64,000 bases of DNA from Crossaster papposus (GCA_037893245.1 JBAIAA010000261.1:744001-808000), one strand, 5' to 3'. Shown: positions 34,346 to 46,540, numbered from the stretch's first letter. Notes: generated by a model from the sequence alone, not told the origin. Made by a program: numbers and translations.

Positions 34346-34685
34346 AGGTTGGATACACCCTTTGCAGATATCAAACAATTTTACTACCGAATCATTAAGA
34401 AATATCTTACTTATTTGAAAGTAAAAAAAAAAGGACAGTAGGCATCCAGCAAATTGATTGCGCTAAATATCCATTGTTCCAAACAAGTGACGGCAATCGC
34501 GAAAAAAACACAAGAACAACATAAGAACCACTGCCCGACGCCGTTTGAAAACGAACGCTGTTTCTATTGCTTTTTTCAGCATCTATGATTGTAAAACTTC
34601 GAACAGGTCAGTTAAACGATAAAATTCAACCCTCAAATCCACCCATTTGTGATAATTCAAGCAATTACCAATGGTGTATCCTACC
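34346..34685 (-). mobile_element. M1 element
   Basis: TTAA at 34342 and 34686; the ends AGGTTGGATACACC and GGTGTATCCTACC are slightly altered. Confidence 0.9.
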
Positions 34686-34979
34686 TTAAGGATCAGTAAT
34701 AACAAATCAATAACAAATCCTCAAGTCTCAATTCAAGCTATGTGTATGTATCTTATTTCAAATTAATTGCAAGTCCAACAAGATGAAGACATTCTATTGC
34801 AATTGTTCGAACCTACTGAGTTATTTGTGACCGAATAAGTTGAAATTTGAATTGCGACTGCATTGATTAGAACTCTGAGAGTATCTTGTCAGAACTAGAG
34901 AGCCCCGAAGAGGGGCTGTGGTATAGGTACAGTGGACACTGTCCAATATCACAATCTGGACCTGATTAATTTACTGTAG

Positions 34980-35149
34980 AAAAATGTGCAGAAAAAGACA
35001 ATGAGAATTTAACCAAGGTCACAGTTGTAGAGGGCGGAGATAATGTGTTCATAGGAATCAAGGCTTGGTTGGTTCCGACATCAAGCTGCACGGGATTCCT
35101 TTGGAAACTGACAAGACGGTCTGATGAGCCTGATGAGCAAGGGGAATAA
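34980..35149 (+). CDS. possible terminal coding exon, strand uncertain
   Basis: After the acceptor GATTAATTTACTGTAG an open frame of 56 codons reads CAEKDNENLTKVTVVEGGDN, then VFIGIKAWLVPTSSCTGFLW, then KLTRRSDEPDEQGE and a TAA at 35147. It is protein-like in composition. The minus strand is also open here (SSDRLVSFQRNPVQLDV and onward) behind a good acceptor (TATTCCCCTTGCTCATCAG), but its phase does not fit the minus-strand gene. No family is recognised. It lies within the large intron between 42829 and 25260. Confidence 0.3.
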
Positions 35150-35293
35150 TTATGAAGCAAAGAACGATCTTGTCTCAAATAATTGCACAGCTCTTCATTT
35201 TTCATTCGTCAACCGTGAGAACATGAATGCGAAAATGAATGAGAGCTGATTTTATGATCAAGTGTAGTTAGTTGAAGTGTATGATGTTAACAA

Positions 35294-35318
35294 CCCCCCC
35301 CCCCCCCCCCCCCCCCCC
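35294..35318. repeat. 25-C homopolymer
   Basis: A run of 25 C followed by (CT)n and a G-rich stretch. Confidence 0.97.
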
Positions 35319-35329
35319 ATCTCTCTCTC

Positions 35330-36390
35330 CCCCTCTCACTGGGGGTGGGGGGAATGTTAGGAAACCGCTCATCCTTTCAAGGAAGATGGAAGGCATTAAT
35401 GACCTTCCTGTTTGGACAACAAGTAGGTCGATTCAATCATAACACATTGATAAAGGCAAAAGGCAGACGAAGTGAAGATGCACAGTCACAGAAGGAAGAC
35501 ATAATGGAGAGCAACCGTTCAGCTCCGGGCTGTTTTCTGAACCTTGATTAATATCTGGGCCAATTATAATGTTTGTGATTCCATGTTGAAGCATGTACCT
35601 GTCCTTTACATGTGCCGTTACCTATTTGCACACTGAGATCTACATAGGAATCTAGTGGAATGAAGCTCAATCACTCCGGCTGTATTTGATGAATTACTTC
35701 AAATGAGTTGGAATACAGGAAAATGTGAACAATGTAAAAAGGTTTGCTGAAAAAAACGTTATGTGGACCAGCATACAGGAGCCAACTTTCATGATTGGTA
35801 ATTAAAGTTGTGCTAAGCTAGCTCAAGCGTACTTCACACCCTAATATAAATGTTGATGCCTTTGCACATTTGAAAGTGTCTGGTTTATAGAAGAGAAACT
35901 CTGGACTTGGAGTAGCATGCTCTTTTCTGAACGTACATGTACTGCTTTGGTCTCTGTGATACATGTATGTATAGCAGGCAGTTGAAAAAGTATGATACTG
36001 TAAGTAGAACTTTTGAGCCCTGAATCAAAATAAGTAGGACTTTTGCGGGCTTTCGTGAGAATTCTTTATCGATACTCGCCCACGTCCAGAGAAGCATTTT
36101 CTGTACTCACATTATTTCATTTTTCAGAGTTGTGAGATTACAAAATAGGGAAAAGAATGAATTTCGAGAAAACAAAAAATGAAAAAAGTAGGAAAACCAG
36201 GACTACTTGAAAGTCTGATGTACACAATATAGATAAACAGTAGCTGCACAATCGAGTGCTTATTCTTTCAGTGTCAGCGCCAAGAACCTGAAAAACTTTG
36301 AAAAGGTTGTACGATTATGAAAAGGTATCGTTAGAGCAACGGCGCCTTCTCGCGATAACCTGAAAAGGCGAGTACATGTACGACAGAGGG
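35330..36390. other. intronic, nothing recognised
   Basis: The plus-strand frame at 35345-35551 starts in the G-rich tract and shows no domain. Confidence 0.4.
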
Positions 36391-36394
36391 TGGC

Positions 36395-36946
36395 TTATGG
36401 GTGGCATGTGTGGCGCAGTGCATATAAAGCACTCGCCTCTCACCGCTGTGGTTCGGTTTAAATTCCTGGGTTTAATACCCGGATTTAATTCCCAGGTTTA
36501 ATTCACATGTATGCGAGTAAGAGGTGTTTGCTGGTCCCACATGTTTTTGTTTTCGCCGGGTGATCCAGTTTTCCTTCGTCCGCAATCGGCTGTGCTAATG
36601 GCGTCGATTGTATGGCAGCTGCCTAATTAACCCCTTAACGCCAGGGAGCTGCGGCCGCTAATCCATCCGAAATGCTGTTGTCAGCTGTGCTACCCTGTAG
36701 ACACAGCCTGTGTCACAGCTGCACGCTCGGGTCCATTGTGTAGTGCAGCTACTGGACAAAGGCTGCTGTGTGCAGTCATACGTGTAGTCCGGTGAGTTAG
36801 AAATTAATACCAGAGTCAATTGGGGTTGAAAACTGTTTAAATGCACCTCTGCTTGTACGTGTACATATGCTGTTGACTCGACTAGGTTTATAGCTGCGTC
36901 CTTTGCAATTCAGCTTCTGCTGCCAGTAAGGATGATTAGTTAGCCC
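36395..36946 (+). mobile_element. tRNA-derived SINE, interrupted
   Basis: It is the same family as 27053-27390. The head GGCGCAGTGCATATAAAGCA and a decayed B box lie at the left. The 3' body GCGTCCTTTGCAATTCAGCT...CAGTAAGGATGATTAG lies at the right. Between them is about 220 bp of extra sequence that includes repeat V (36650-36755). Confidence 0.7.
36650..36755. repeat. repeat V, copy 1
   Basis: AATCCATCCGAAATGCTGTT then GTCAGCTGTGCTA; GACACAGCCTGTGTCACAGC gives a hairpin. It is embedded in the SINE at 36395-36946. Confidence 0.75.
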
Positions 36947-37661
36947 CAAAATGTATTTTTAGTTCCGGGAGACTATTTTGGCTAGATCCATTTCAATGCA
37001 AGCATACATGTACATGTCAGTGTATGTTCAATGCTGGTCTGGGAGTTCTCTTAAAACCTTAAAAGGGCTGCCCAAATATATCAATGGAAACTAGCAATGA
37101 CAGGCCATGGGTCGGACACGCATCTACTGTGACAGTAAGCTGCATTCGTCTAAATGCAGAAGACCACGTGAAACATGAACTAGCTGTACGTGCGGCTGTT
37201 TGAACATGTTGCCAAGAGGAATACCGCAGAGTCACGGTTTGGCTGTCTGCCAGCTACATCGGATACATGCACATATGCGATCTCGCCAGTGGGTTTGTCG
37301 AGTCTGAAACCTCTATGGAAGAAATTCATGAACCAATCGCAAGACCTGATGGAACTAAACCCACAGACTGATTTTGTGACAAGGATCACTGCAGATACAA
37401 AGAGAAGCTTGTTTGAAGGTCAACATATTAACAGACACGCGTGAACCATATGCGCAAAAGCATTTTTTTAATCGCTCCCACACACACCGGAACTATGTGG
37501 TCATAGTCCTGATTCTGTCATCACACTGGGTCATTTTGCAAATTATACATTATTTGTCACTTTTACGCTGTAAGCAAAACCTGTTTGTCCAAGCGAGGCT
37601 TTGTCTCGCTTGCTACGCTGTGGGAAGATGAAGGCTTGACGCTGGCAAGCGGCTATAGCAG

Positions 37662-37768
37662 CGGCTAACTAATCCATCTGAAATGCTGTTGTCAGCCGTG
37701 TTATACACTGTAGAACACAGCACGTGTGACAGCTGCATGCTCGGGTCCATTGTGCAGTGCAGCGAGAA
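37662..37768. repeat. repeat V, copy 2
   Basis: AATCCATCTGAAATGCTGTT then GTCAGCCGTGTTA and CTCGGGTCCATTGTGCAGTG. Here it is free-standing, so it is a repeat in its own right. Confidence 0.75.
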
Positions 37769-38317
37769 CATTTAAATTTCAATTTCAAATTTCTCACGAA
37801 TATTTCTTTTAAACACTGAAACATGGTGAACTTCGCATTAAAAGATTTGCAAAAAGTATGAACGTCATTTTCGCTACGAATAAATTCAACACAAGGCGCA
37901 GCAAAGTATTTGCGCCTGATGTGCAAATTTGCGAGAAAACAATTTGCACGAGGTATAAACCGACCTTAATCCTTTTTACTTTTTTACAGTATAGTGGTGG
38001 TAAATCTAAAAGCCTGCCTATTTTAGGCCAAGACAGAAACTCTACCATTTTCCAGAATACTTGTCAGACTAAAACACGCCTAGACCAATCCCATTGCCCT
38101 CCCCTACCCCTCGCCTAGCTCTCGATGCACTACCTTTCCTCTACCCCTCGTGCACCCACTGAAGGAATCGGTAAGGTTTACCCTAGCCAGATGGTTTCAA
38201 CTTCCAGTTCTTTGGAACTGAATCATCCAACACAAGGTTGTTTACTAAAATCAGGAAACTCTAGCATGGCAAAGTCCATCCTCTCAGAATAGAGCTAGAT
38301 TAGGTAATTAATCAAGG

Positions 38318-38633
38318 CAGGGATGTAGTCAAGTTCATCACAAGTCCCTGCAAGTCCCTGCAAGTCCATCACAAGTCCATCACAAGTCCATCACAAGTCC
38401 ATCACAAGTCCATCACAAGTCCATCACAAGTCCATCACAAGTCCATCACAAGTCCATCACAAGTCCATCACAAGTCCATCACAAGTCCATCACAAGTCCA
38501 TCACCAGTCCTCCAGTTCCATTTCAAATAACAAATAGCTTTGACAAAAGCATTCTTTTGTCATTGTTCAACCAGTTACTTTTGACTGGCTTTATGAAAGG
38601 ACTTGTGACTGGACTTGTGAAAGGACAACTCTG
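38318..38633. mobile_element. H1 element carrying an 11-bp minisatellite
   Basis: It starts CAGGGATGTAGTCAAGT, with the 8-bp AATCAAGG on both sides (38310-38317 and 38634-38641). The right terminus is decayed (ACAACTCTG). The array of CAAGTCCATCA at 38361-38505 is an expansion of a subterminal word. Confidence 0.9.
38361..38505. repeat. 11-bp minisatellite inside an H1 element
   Basis: About 13 perfect units of CAAGTCCATCA, bounded by CAAGTCCCTG units at the left. Confidence 0.95.
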
Positions 38634-38772
38634 AATCAAGGTGATGACATGATGATGATTATTAAATGGACTAGGATGTATAAGCAGGTGATATAAGCAG
38701 GTGATATCAGCTGGACTTTGACAAACAGTGGCTGTTTGGTTGATTATCTGTCATTGCCAATTAGGAGGCCAT

Positions 38773-38837
38773 CAGAGTGGCACCAAAACACAAGTGGCAC
38801 CAAAACACAAGTGGCACCAAAACACAAGTGGCACCAA
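38773..38837. repeat. 17-bp tandem repeat
   Basis: Four units of GTGGCACCAAAACACAA, the last one partial. Confidence 0.9.
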
Positions 38838-38999
38838 ACGCTATTGGCAAGCCACAAGCATTATTAAGGTCAAAGGGAATAAATATGTGTTGGGCTGGAG
38901 CCTGGATGCAGATAATGGCTCAAGTGGTAAGGATTTTCAATGTATGTTTAATACCGGCCAAATACCTTTCAACTAAAATACGTCAAAACAAGTGAAAAA

Positions 39000-40625
39000 T
39001 ATAAATACCCAGTAGCTACGTTTATGGTGTTCCTCAAAAATCCTCACCCGGGTGATTGGTCCAGGTGAGGTAAGCTAACTCCAAATATGGACATTGGTGC
39101 GCGCATCTCACGTATGTTACACAGAACACAAGCTGCCGGTACAACGTGAATTAAGGGAGAGATACAGAATCATTTGTAGTATTGTGCATGCCATGTGAGG
39201 TTTCAACCAATAAAACTGTAAAGTGTCCAGATTTCACCATCGTCCAAATTTCATGTGAAACTGGAAAAGCCGGTCTTTATCATCTGTTTAAAACCAGCTA
39301 AAAGAATTTATAAACTGTCATCAATATTTATGAGCATACATGTAGTATGTATAACATGCCTCATTGGTTGATATCTACTCTATTCGTTCAACTTAGAGAC
39401 GTAATGGCACCAGATTGAACTCCGAATGTTTCTTCTTCTTTGAATATCTAAAAGTCAACCTGTAAAAAGCTTGGTGACGAATCTTGGTAGTCACCCAACC
39501 GTCATTTCAGGAAGAGAAGAAATCAAAAGGTTCCTGTTAATACGGAAGATACAGCTACTCCGGAATGAAGGAATGTTTTCCTAAAATTACAGAAACACTA
39601 CAGAAGACAACTTGGCGGATATATCCCATTGGCTTGAACAAGAAAGAAAGAAAGAAAGAGATCAGCAATACAAATCAAAAATTTCCTGGAGTTACGGTTG
39701 AGTAGACGCACTGAAGCTTTCGTCAGTGGAAATATATGTGGCCTCGGGGCAGGTGAATTATCCAGGGGTTTGGTGCCAGCCGTAAAAGAGATGTCCTGAA
39801 GTCTAAAAGATTGATACAAAATGAAAAATTTCCTGCCCGGAATGAGGGTCGGATGTAATTGTGATTTTTTTTCTCTCTTCTCAGCCCTAGGGTGTGCGAG
39901 TTAAAGACTTGAGCGACACTGGAGATTTAATAGAGGAAGTCGTCTGAAGAATCTTGGAGACGACAATGACGATACCTGAAGAGAAGCCGGTGGGGATTGT
40001 TAATAAAAAGCACTGATCGATTTAGCAGGAAGCGATGATTGCGACTGTGTACAATGTAGATACCCCAGCCGCTTCATTATTAAGGTGGCCTCTGGGACTA
40101 AGGCTAGCCCCTCTGTTTATCACTCAAATTCCAGTGATGTCTGGAGGCTCATCAAGCCAAGACTCGCTCATTAGCTATTGGCCCAATTTTTTTCACAAGT
40201 TTAATTTGCCCCCCAAAACCGTGGCATTAATGGTGGCACGGATTGGAGTCATGACTAATTTGGTGCCAATTTTGAAAGGCAGGTGAGTGAGGTCATGACA
40301 AAGGAGGAAATGTCAAACTACCTGTCGAATTAGGAATCATTTTTGATAGCTATTTCAGTTTTCTTTTTTTAATGCGAGTGTCGTAGGATAGGACAGAGGT
40401 TTATTACCTTGAGATCCCTTTGGGTAATGACTTTTAAAACAGTGCCGTCAGACCGCAGGTTCACTTTTTATATATTTTGTTATATTCCAGCGAACCTGAA
40501 TCCACAATTCTGATTGGTTGATTCATGGCGACAGCAACAGTGTTGTGCTATTATACCTTATAGCAAGGTCAATATCGCACCTGTGTGCCACGCTATTCCA
40601 AGTTGCGTGCACATTCCTTCTGATA
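39000..40625. other. long unique-looking stretch without repeats
   Basis: No family seen elsewhere in the window occurs here. It includes a small (GAAA)n at about 39643 and the stretch GGCACGGATTGGAGTCATGA at 40237, which I cannot assign. Confidence 0.4.
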
Positions 40626-40630
40626 ACAAT

Positions 40631-41173
40631 TAGTGCTGGGCGATTAGTGATTTTTTCTACTCGAGTGCTCGCAAATAAACTACTCACGAGTAATTGAGTA
40701 CTCATGAATAAAATATACTCGCGAGTAATCGAGTACTCGCGAGTAGTTGTCGCAATTTTCACAAGAGGGGATTATGACAGTCACACGTGTTTATCACCAT
40801 ATGTTTTTATTTCAAGGCATAACGGTAATTTTTTAACAAAATTGGTAGCAATTTGGTTTTCTTTATCGCTCAAGTTCCAATTCAGAATGTTTTTATTCCT
40901 CCATGGTAGAATTGAAAATCAATAAAGATCGTTATCATAATTATCGTAAAAACCATTGTAATTGTCATAAGTTAATAATTTCACCGTGTTGCAACGTCCG
41001 CCTGTACTCGTCAACAATCAATGCTCGCTAACAATCACTACTTGCGAGTACTTATTGCTACTCGGGCTGGCACGAGTACTGAAATACATGTAGTTGAAAA
41101 ACTGCAAGTAGTTTAACGAGTTGTAAAAACTAATCACGAGTAATGACATAATTGAGTTACTCGCCCAGCACTA
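40631..41173. mobile_element. H2 element (hAT-type)
   Basis: 543 bp from TAGTGCTGGGCGATTAGTGA to TTACTCGCCCAGCACTA. The flanks ATAACAAT and ATAACAAC match at seven of eight. ACTCGCGAGTA-type palindromes recur near 40680-40750. The interior matches 20220-20605, so this is a longer family member. Confidence 0.9.
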
Positions 41174-41181
41174 ATAACAAC

Positions 41182-42050
41182 TGTGAAGTTCATGTACAGC
41201 GTACATATTTATAAAACGTTTCTACCTCACATCTTTACTGCGCATCTTTACTACACGTCAAGTTCGCTTGAGCTCGAGCTATCCCACTCGAGCTTGTGAA
41301 ACATAAAAAAATGTAGGATCCTATGGTTGTTTTGAAATAAGCCCAATGATGATGATGGTTTGGTTAGGTTGGGTTTTCACGGGGCACGCGAACGATTCGC
41401 GAAGGATGTAAAAACAGATGCATCAAACTGCAGAGACCTGTATATAATACGTATATACGCTCAGGTAAACCCCCCTCTTAGCTTAAACCTAGATCCCCCA
41501 CTGAAGGGTCAATTTTTTGCAACTTGAACAATGACTTTATAATACAGTTACACAGACAACTGACTAATATCTCCAGATCTAGACAATAATGACTTAGCGT
41601 AAATCACCATCCTCAATAAATTACAAGCGAACACAACAGAAGGGAGAAATGGGTCAAGACATTTGATGAGTGAACATGGACCACCCCCCACCCCCTCTCC
41701 CCCCTCTCCCCCAACCGGACGTGACCAAAAGAAACAGGATGTTTTAGTATTTGTTGGTCATCTGACAGCCACTGTGACAGTTCAGTTCATGACAACAGTT
41801 ATTATAACGAGGTTATTGTGACAACAGGAACGGTCGAACTGACATCTTGTATTCAACCAGACGGATACAATCAAATGGTACAGGGCAATCACGCAGAGAT
41901 GGAAATTAAGAGAGACAGCGTGCTGATGAACAACTTATCAACAAAATGAGATCATCACCAGATCCTATTTGCAATATCACAGTCGTAGTTTTATGCAGAT
42001 AAGTGGTTGGCAAACTATTGACAGCAATATCCCAAAACAAAAGCTCAAGT
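41182..42050. other. intronic, nothing recognised
   Basis: Unique-looking sequence with a C-rich CTCCCCC stretch near 41685. Confidence 0.4.
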
Positions 42051-42051
42051 T

Positions 42052-42338
42052 ATTCTAGCCTCCACCTACATGTAGTTGTGGGGACAGGTTCTTTGGTTTG
42101 AAAAAAAGAAAAGACGGAGTAGTGGAGACATTTTCATGTCCCCATAGCGCGTTGGGTCTCCAGTAAAGGGGTTTAGAGGTAGAATTAGGTTAAGGTATAA
42201 TGAAAGGAAATGAAGAAGACAAAGTAGGGTGATGTTGAAAATTTTAGAATTTTAGAGTGTTCTGAGTTTGAGTTTAGAGAGATTTTCCTTAGCACACAAA
42301 CCCTTGCGTTCTGGATTGTCCCCAGAACGCAATGTACG
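42052..42338 (+). repeat. repeat P, copy 2
   Basis: TTCTAGCCTCCACCTACATG then TAGTTGTGGGGACAGG begins the copy. CCCCATAGCGCGTTGGGTCT and GGGTGATGTTGAAAATTTTA are shared with the copy at 62225. It ends near CCAGAACGCAATGTA. Confidence 0.85.
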
Positions 42339-42512
42339 AAAAGAAGATATATACATGTACATGTACATATTATTTTATTTATTAATACTGAACACAAAAT
42401 AATGATTCTTTTCTCTTACACAAAATGTACATGTATGTGGGAGCAATTGTTTTTGATTAATTTAAATTTATCTTCCTAAAGCACTAAAAAAGTTAACGTT
42501 TAAGGTTTAACT

Positions 42513-42573
42513 GACCGATCCGATCCGATCCGACCCGACCCGACCCGACCCGACCCGACCCGACCCGACCGAC
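42513..42573. repeat. pentanucleotide repeat
   Basis: GATCC units grade into nine GACCC units. Confidence 0.95.
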
Positions 42574-42828
42574 TTAAATAGTCAATGTGTATATTATTAC
42601 ATTTAATGCCATATCTGAGAATTTGGGTCCAGCTGGACTATGGGCAAGACTAGTCTCGTTTTGTACTGAAATTGAAAACAGCAAACTAAACTGACAAAGA
42701 AATTTCATTGTACTGGTACATGTCCTGGCAGTTAAAGTCTTGACGGGGATTCATCACACATTTGGAAGAAATTAACAGGGAAACACTGTGATGGTACCCG
42801 ACCCCCTTTACCAAGTATTGTGTTGTAC

Positions 42829-42967
42829 CTGACAAGGTTTATAGAAACACTGCATACATGCGATGGATGACCACTGCATGACTGCGAAGTGACAATGCAA
42901 AGCATCAAGGAAGCAATGGAAGTGAAATATTAGTCCCGTGATGCGACCTGTGGCTTGTTGCCACCAC
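42829..42967 (-). CDS. exon of minus-strand beta-propeller gene (CatSper-subunit-like)
   Basis: The acceptor TGTCGCGATTTCTTCCCCAG and the donor CTTGTCAG|GTACAAC bound 139 nt. Only one frame is open across it. It starts in phase 2, ends in phase 0 and reads WWQQATGRITGLIFHFHCFL and so on, ending in CMQCFYKPCQ. It is rich in Cys and His. Both phases match the flanking exons at 47431 and 25092. The residue composition is less convincing than in the other exons, so transcript support matters most here. Confidence 0.45.
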
Positions 42968-42969
42968 CT

Positions 42970-44850
42970 GGGGAAGAAATCGCGACAGACAAATAAAGAA
43001 GAAAGGCGTTTGTGAGACGTTGACACACAAATCCTTGCAGTAGTTTGCTAGAGATGAGGTGCAGAAAGGAGTACAAGGTGATAATGAAGAAGGTGATGAG
43101 GGGTGTGATTATGAGAGGGAGCTATTCAGGTATTGGGTAGGTTCATGCCGAGGTGAGAATTAAGTTTGCTCCAGGGGAGTACTTGGTCGGCTAGCCCTTT
43201 GCCAGGTGATTGTAGAAAAAAAAAAAAAAACCTGACAAAAAAGGAAGTTAGGGGTTGGATCTTGAATGAGTAAGTTGACAGGTATAAAAATGGCAGTACA
43301 GGCAGAAGGGTACAATACAATGACAGGCAAGGCAGGTGAATGACTTCCACGAAAGGTCTACGGCTTCGACAATGACCTTTGTCCAATCGGATCTGTGCAA
43401 GAACGTGACGGCACTGTTGGCCTACTCAAGATGGGAGTGTTTTGTATTTTATAATATGCGTATGGGTAAAGGTATGGGTGGATAGGGGTACGCCACACAC
43501 ATGTAAATAATGGCTGTAGGGGGCTTGACCAGGGCCATTCCTTGAAGAGGGAAGATAGCGCAACGATGAGTTGGGGCTCAAGCATTTGTAGATATGGCTC
43601 TGTATGCGGGTCTGTCAGAGACCAACCAATTTGCCTGTTCCAAACAGACACATTTTGTACGAACACTGCTATATATAGTGTAATCTAATTAAGAACCACA
43701 ATGATGTTCCCTTCCTCGTGTTTAGCTTTATACCCAAATGCACACAAATCCAATATGAAAGTCAGGAAAGGTTCTCAATTAAAAGGATTCCAGAAAGGTA
43801 TTTCTGGAGAGTATATCCCGAGGCGCTCATCAACAAACTATACAAGGAATTAAATCAGCAGGTGTAAATTAAAGATCGGTTACATCCAGCAGTGGTTTCA
43901 TCACACCGCATATCCTGGGCTATTTCTGTCTTCGTTCATTTTGTTTAAAAAAGAGAGAGAAAAACTTCTAGCGAAAGAAACTTTTGACTGCTCTTTCTTT
44001 CATCTTCACACTTCATCATCCGACCCTTCGGGCGCTAACTCAATCAGGGAGGGGGTAGGGAAACAAAGCTGGCCCAGATTTCTTCACCTCTGACTCTCGG
44101 ATACACCTGAGGTGTCTTGCGCTGAATCACACCTCGGCTAAATGAGCAATTCCTGCGATGCTGACCTCGCGCGTTTGCCAGCTTTCGCACCTCTGACAAT
44201 ATCCTGAAGCCCACCTTGCAATGAAAGGTGCGAAAGTTCCGAGTGATACAGATCAGGGCCAAACATTAGTCTCTATGACAATGGCACTGGACGATAATCT
44301 GTCAACAATAGTGTACAACTTTTTCAATTTTGTGGTTGAGCACAAAGCACAAAGGTTTTGCGACAATTAATTGTCGCAGGCTGGCCTGTTCTCAGCAAGA
44401 GTTAACCACATTTTACATATACTGCACACTGTGCTTCTGAGCAAGCTGTTTTACTCTAACCTTTCCCTAGTGTTGTGTAACATTCTTATGTACATGTATG
44501 TGCAATTCCTGAGCACTGATCTTGCGCGTTGCCATTTCTTTTACACCGACAATATCTGCACAGTACTTGGAACAAAGGGCACCAATGGAGACAATTGTAC
44601 CCCGTTCTGTCTTTACTCTAAGTACCCCACAGGCTAACGCCATGTATTTCAAGATTTCTAAGAGGACAAAGGAGAACAAAAGAAGGGAAGTACACGTATA
44701 AAGTCAAACAATATAGGTACCCCACAACCAATAGCGTGCCAAGTGTGTGTTGAAGTATGTTGGAGCTAACCCACGAATAAATGCTAGGTGCATTTCCCCA
44801 AGCTCCAACATTTCTGCCTTTCTGCCCAGAGGCCATATTAACAAAACGAC
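42970..44850. other. intron with a diverged local duplication
   Basis: GCAATTCCTGCGATGCTGAC at 44145 and GCAATTCCTGAGCACTGATC at 44500 start segments that stay alignable through GACAATATC. Frames here are open on both strands and cannot be resolved. Confidence 0.4.
43726..43861 (+). CDS. possible coding exon of unknown function
   Basis: The acceptor TGTTCCCTTCCTCGTGTTTAG precedes a 45-codon open frame reading CTQIQYESQERFSIKRIPER and then YFWRVYPEALINKLYKELNQ. It ends at a possible donor CAGCAG|GTGTAA or at the TAA at 43865. The composition is protein-like, but a second frame is also open over most of the stretch, so the frame is not certain. It lies in an intron of the minus-strand gene and would belong to a different gene. 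I do not recognise the family. Confidence 0.25.
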
Positions 44851-44856
44851 TTGAGC

Positions 44857-45740
44857 ACCCCACTTAAATATGCGACTTAGATGACTCTTAATATTTAAGC
44901 AGTATTCACAAAACATGTTCACTAAGCGCCCCTCTTATTTTCGCGACTTAAATTTTAGTGAGGTCGGGCCTGTCTTAAGTGGGGCATGGGGTGTCATGGT
45001 GGCTTTTTTTTCTGTCCCTTGGTTTGTAAGTTTTAGGCACAAAATTTGATTTTCTAGGGGCTAAGAGAAATATTGTCAATATCAAATTATTGTCAAAGGA
45101 AGCCAAGTTGAAGTTAATGTGTGACAGCTCTAGAATTGTAGTTCGTTGACATTTAACGGATATTTTTGATCGATTTGTAAAATGTTAGGCGGGCGGCATG
45201 ATCGCGATTGATGACGTTACGTAAACGTTAACCAATGACATGCACTACACAGTGACTGCCAACTATAACATTTAAAATAACTGTCTTACCGGTAACTTCC
45301 AGCATGTATGAGAAAATGCAGATAAATCACCATCACTAATTGTTTCACAATCTAGACTAAATAAAATAAACATTTCACTATTATTTGCATAAAACTTGCA
45401 TTATGAACTCGTTTGACGCCCGCGTGACAGACTTTTTTCGTTCACTAATTACTTGGGCTTGAAAACTGCGTCTCTGTTTGTGCACGCGCATAATAAACCG
45501 CGCATAATAAACCGCGCAGATAGATTGAACTGCCATTGCGTAGGAATGTTTATGACGAAAATGTTTTGCGCATGAGCAACAGTGCTTGCTTTGAACACTT
45601 AAGTTAGGTCCAGCACTAAGATAAGTAGGGTGCTTAGAACTTTTGTTAAGTGCACCACCTCAGTTAGCAGGGTGCTTACCGTAGATTTAAGTCTGACTTT
45701 AGGTATTCTCTTAAGTTTGAGTTTGTGAATACGACCCCTG
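44857..45740. mobile_element. putative element rich in CTTAAGT words
   Basis: AGTATTCACAAAACATGTTC near 44898 and GAGTTTGTGAATACGACC near 45722 are inverted. Both sides carry many ACTTAAG/CTTAAGT words, and CCCCACTTAA...TTAAGTGGGG pairs at 44858 and 44980. The exact ends are unclear. Confidence 0.4.
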
Positions 45741-46540
45741 AACCTCACAGAGTTCAACAGGTGTTTCCTGTAGTCTTACATGTACATGTACACCAAGGCT
45801 GTAGATCCATCTATAGCCAATGTTCAACTAGCCGTTAAATTGGTTTCCTATAGAGACGTTTCAACTTTTTAATCGAAACGCCTTAGTTTGTAATCCCACA
45901 ACAACAATTGTCACCAACACTGCATTTGTCCTCTAACTCTAAATTGCTTTTTAAAAATATTCTTTCAAGTGTTGCATTGAAATTCCAGCCACCACTGAAA
46001 TGCTTCCTAATTCTTCTGTGATAAAAGCCCCTTTTTTCTAAAAGGCATAACATCTGTGAAGATTCAAAGTGACACTAGAGTTCTCCAAAGTATCAAATTT
46101 GGCTATGAAAAGAGTTGCTCACAAAAACGATAATAGTTGGAAGGATTTAGAATTAGAATATAAATATCCACATACACTGTACTAAATTGGCAATTTGTGT
46201 TATTATTAGACAACAGGACTCAACATTTTGACTGCGAATGGTACTGTTTGACTACGATTGGTACAATGGTGCTAAACTATGTATAATCCAGTCGCACAAT
46301 AGAACTTTGAAAGTTCCTTTGAAATGTTTAGTAAACATGTTTAGTATGCGATATTACATTGAAAACCACCCACTATTGGTTTACAAGCTTTTTACAAGTG
46401 GATAAAAATTTGTTTAAAGAAACTATATCACTATGTTAAAGTAAATATTTAACTTTAATTACAAACAAAAATCCTAAATATTTTTTTTCTTTTCATTCAG
46501 GTATGTACATACATAATTTCTTTTATAACCCATTTTGAAC
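45741..46540. other. nothing recognised
   Basis: AT-rich sequence, no repeat or exon identified. Confidence 0.4.

Noticed and set aside
43342-43666. Exon on either strand in 43.34-43.67 kb
   Set aside because: Plus frame DFHERSTASTMTFVQSDLC looks plausible with a GTAAAG donor, but its acceptor is purine-rich and the minus strand is equally open, so I could not choose.
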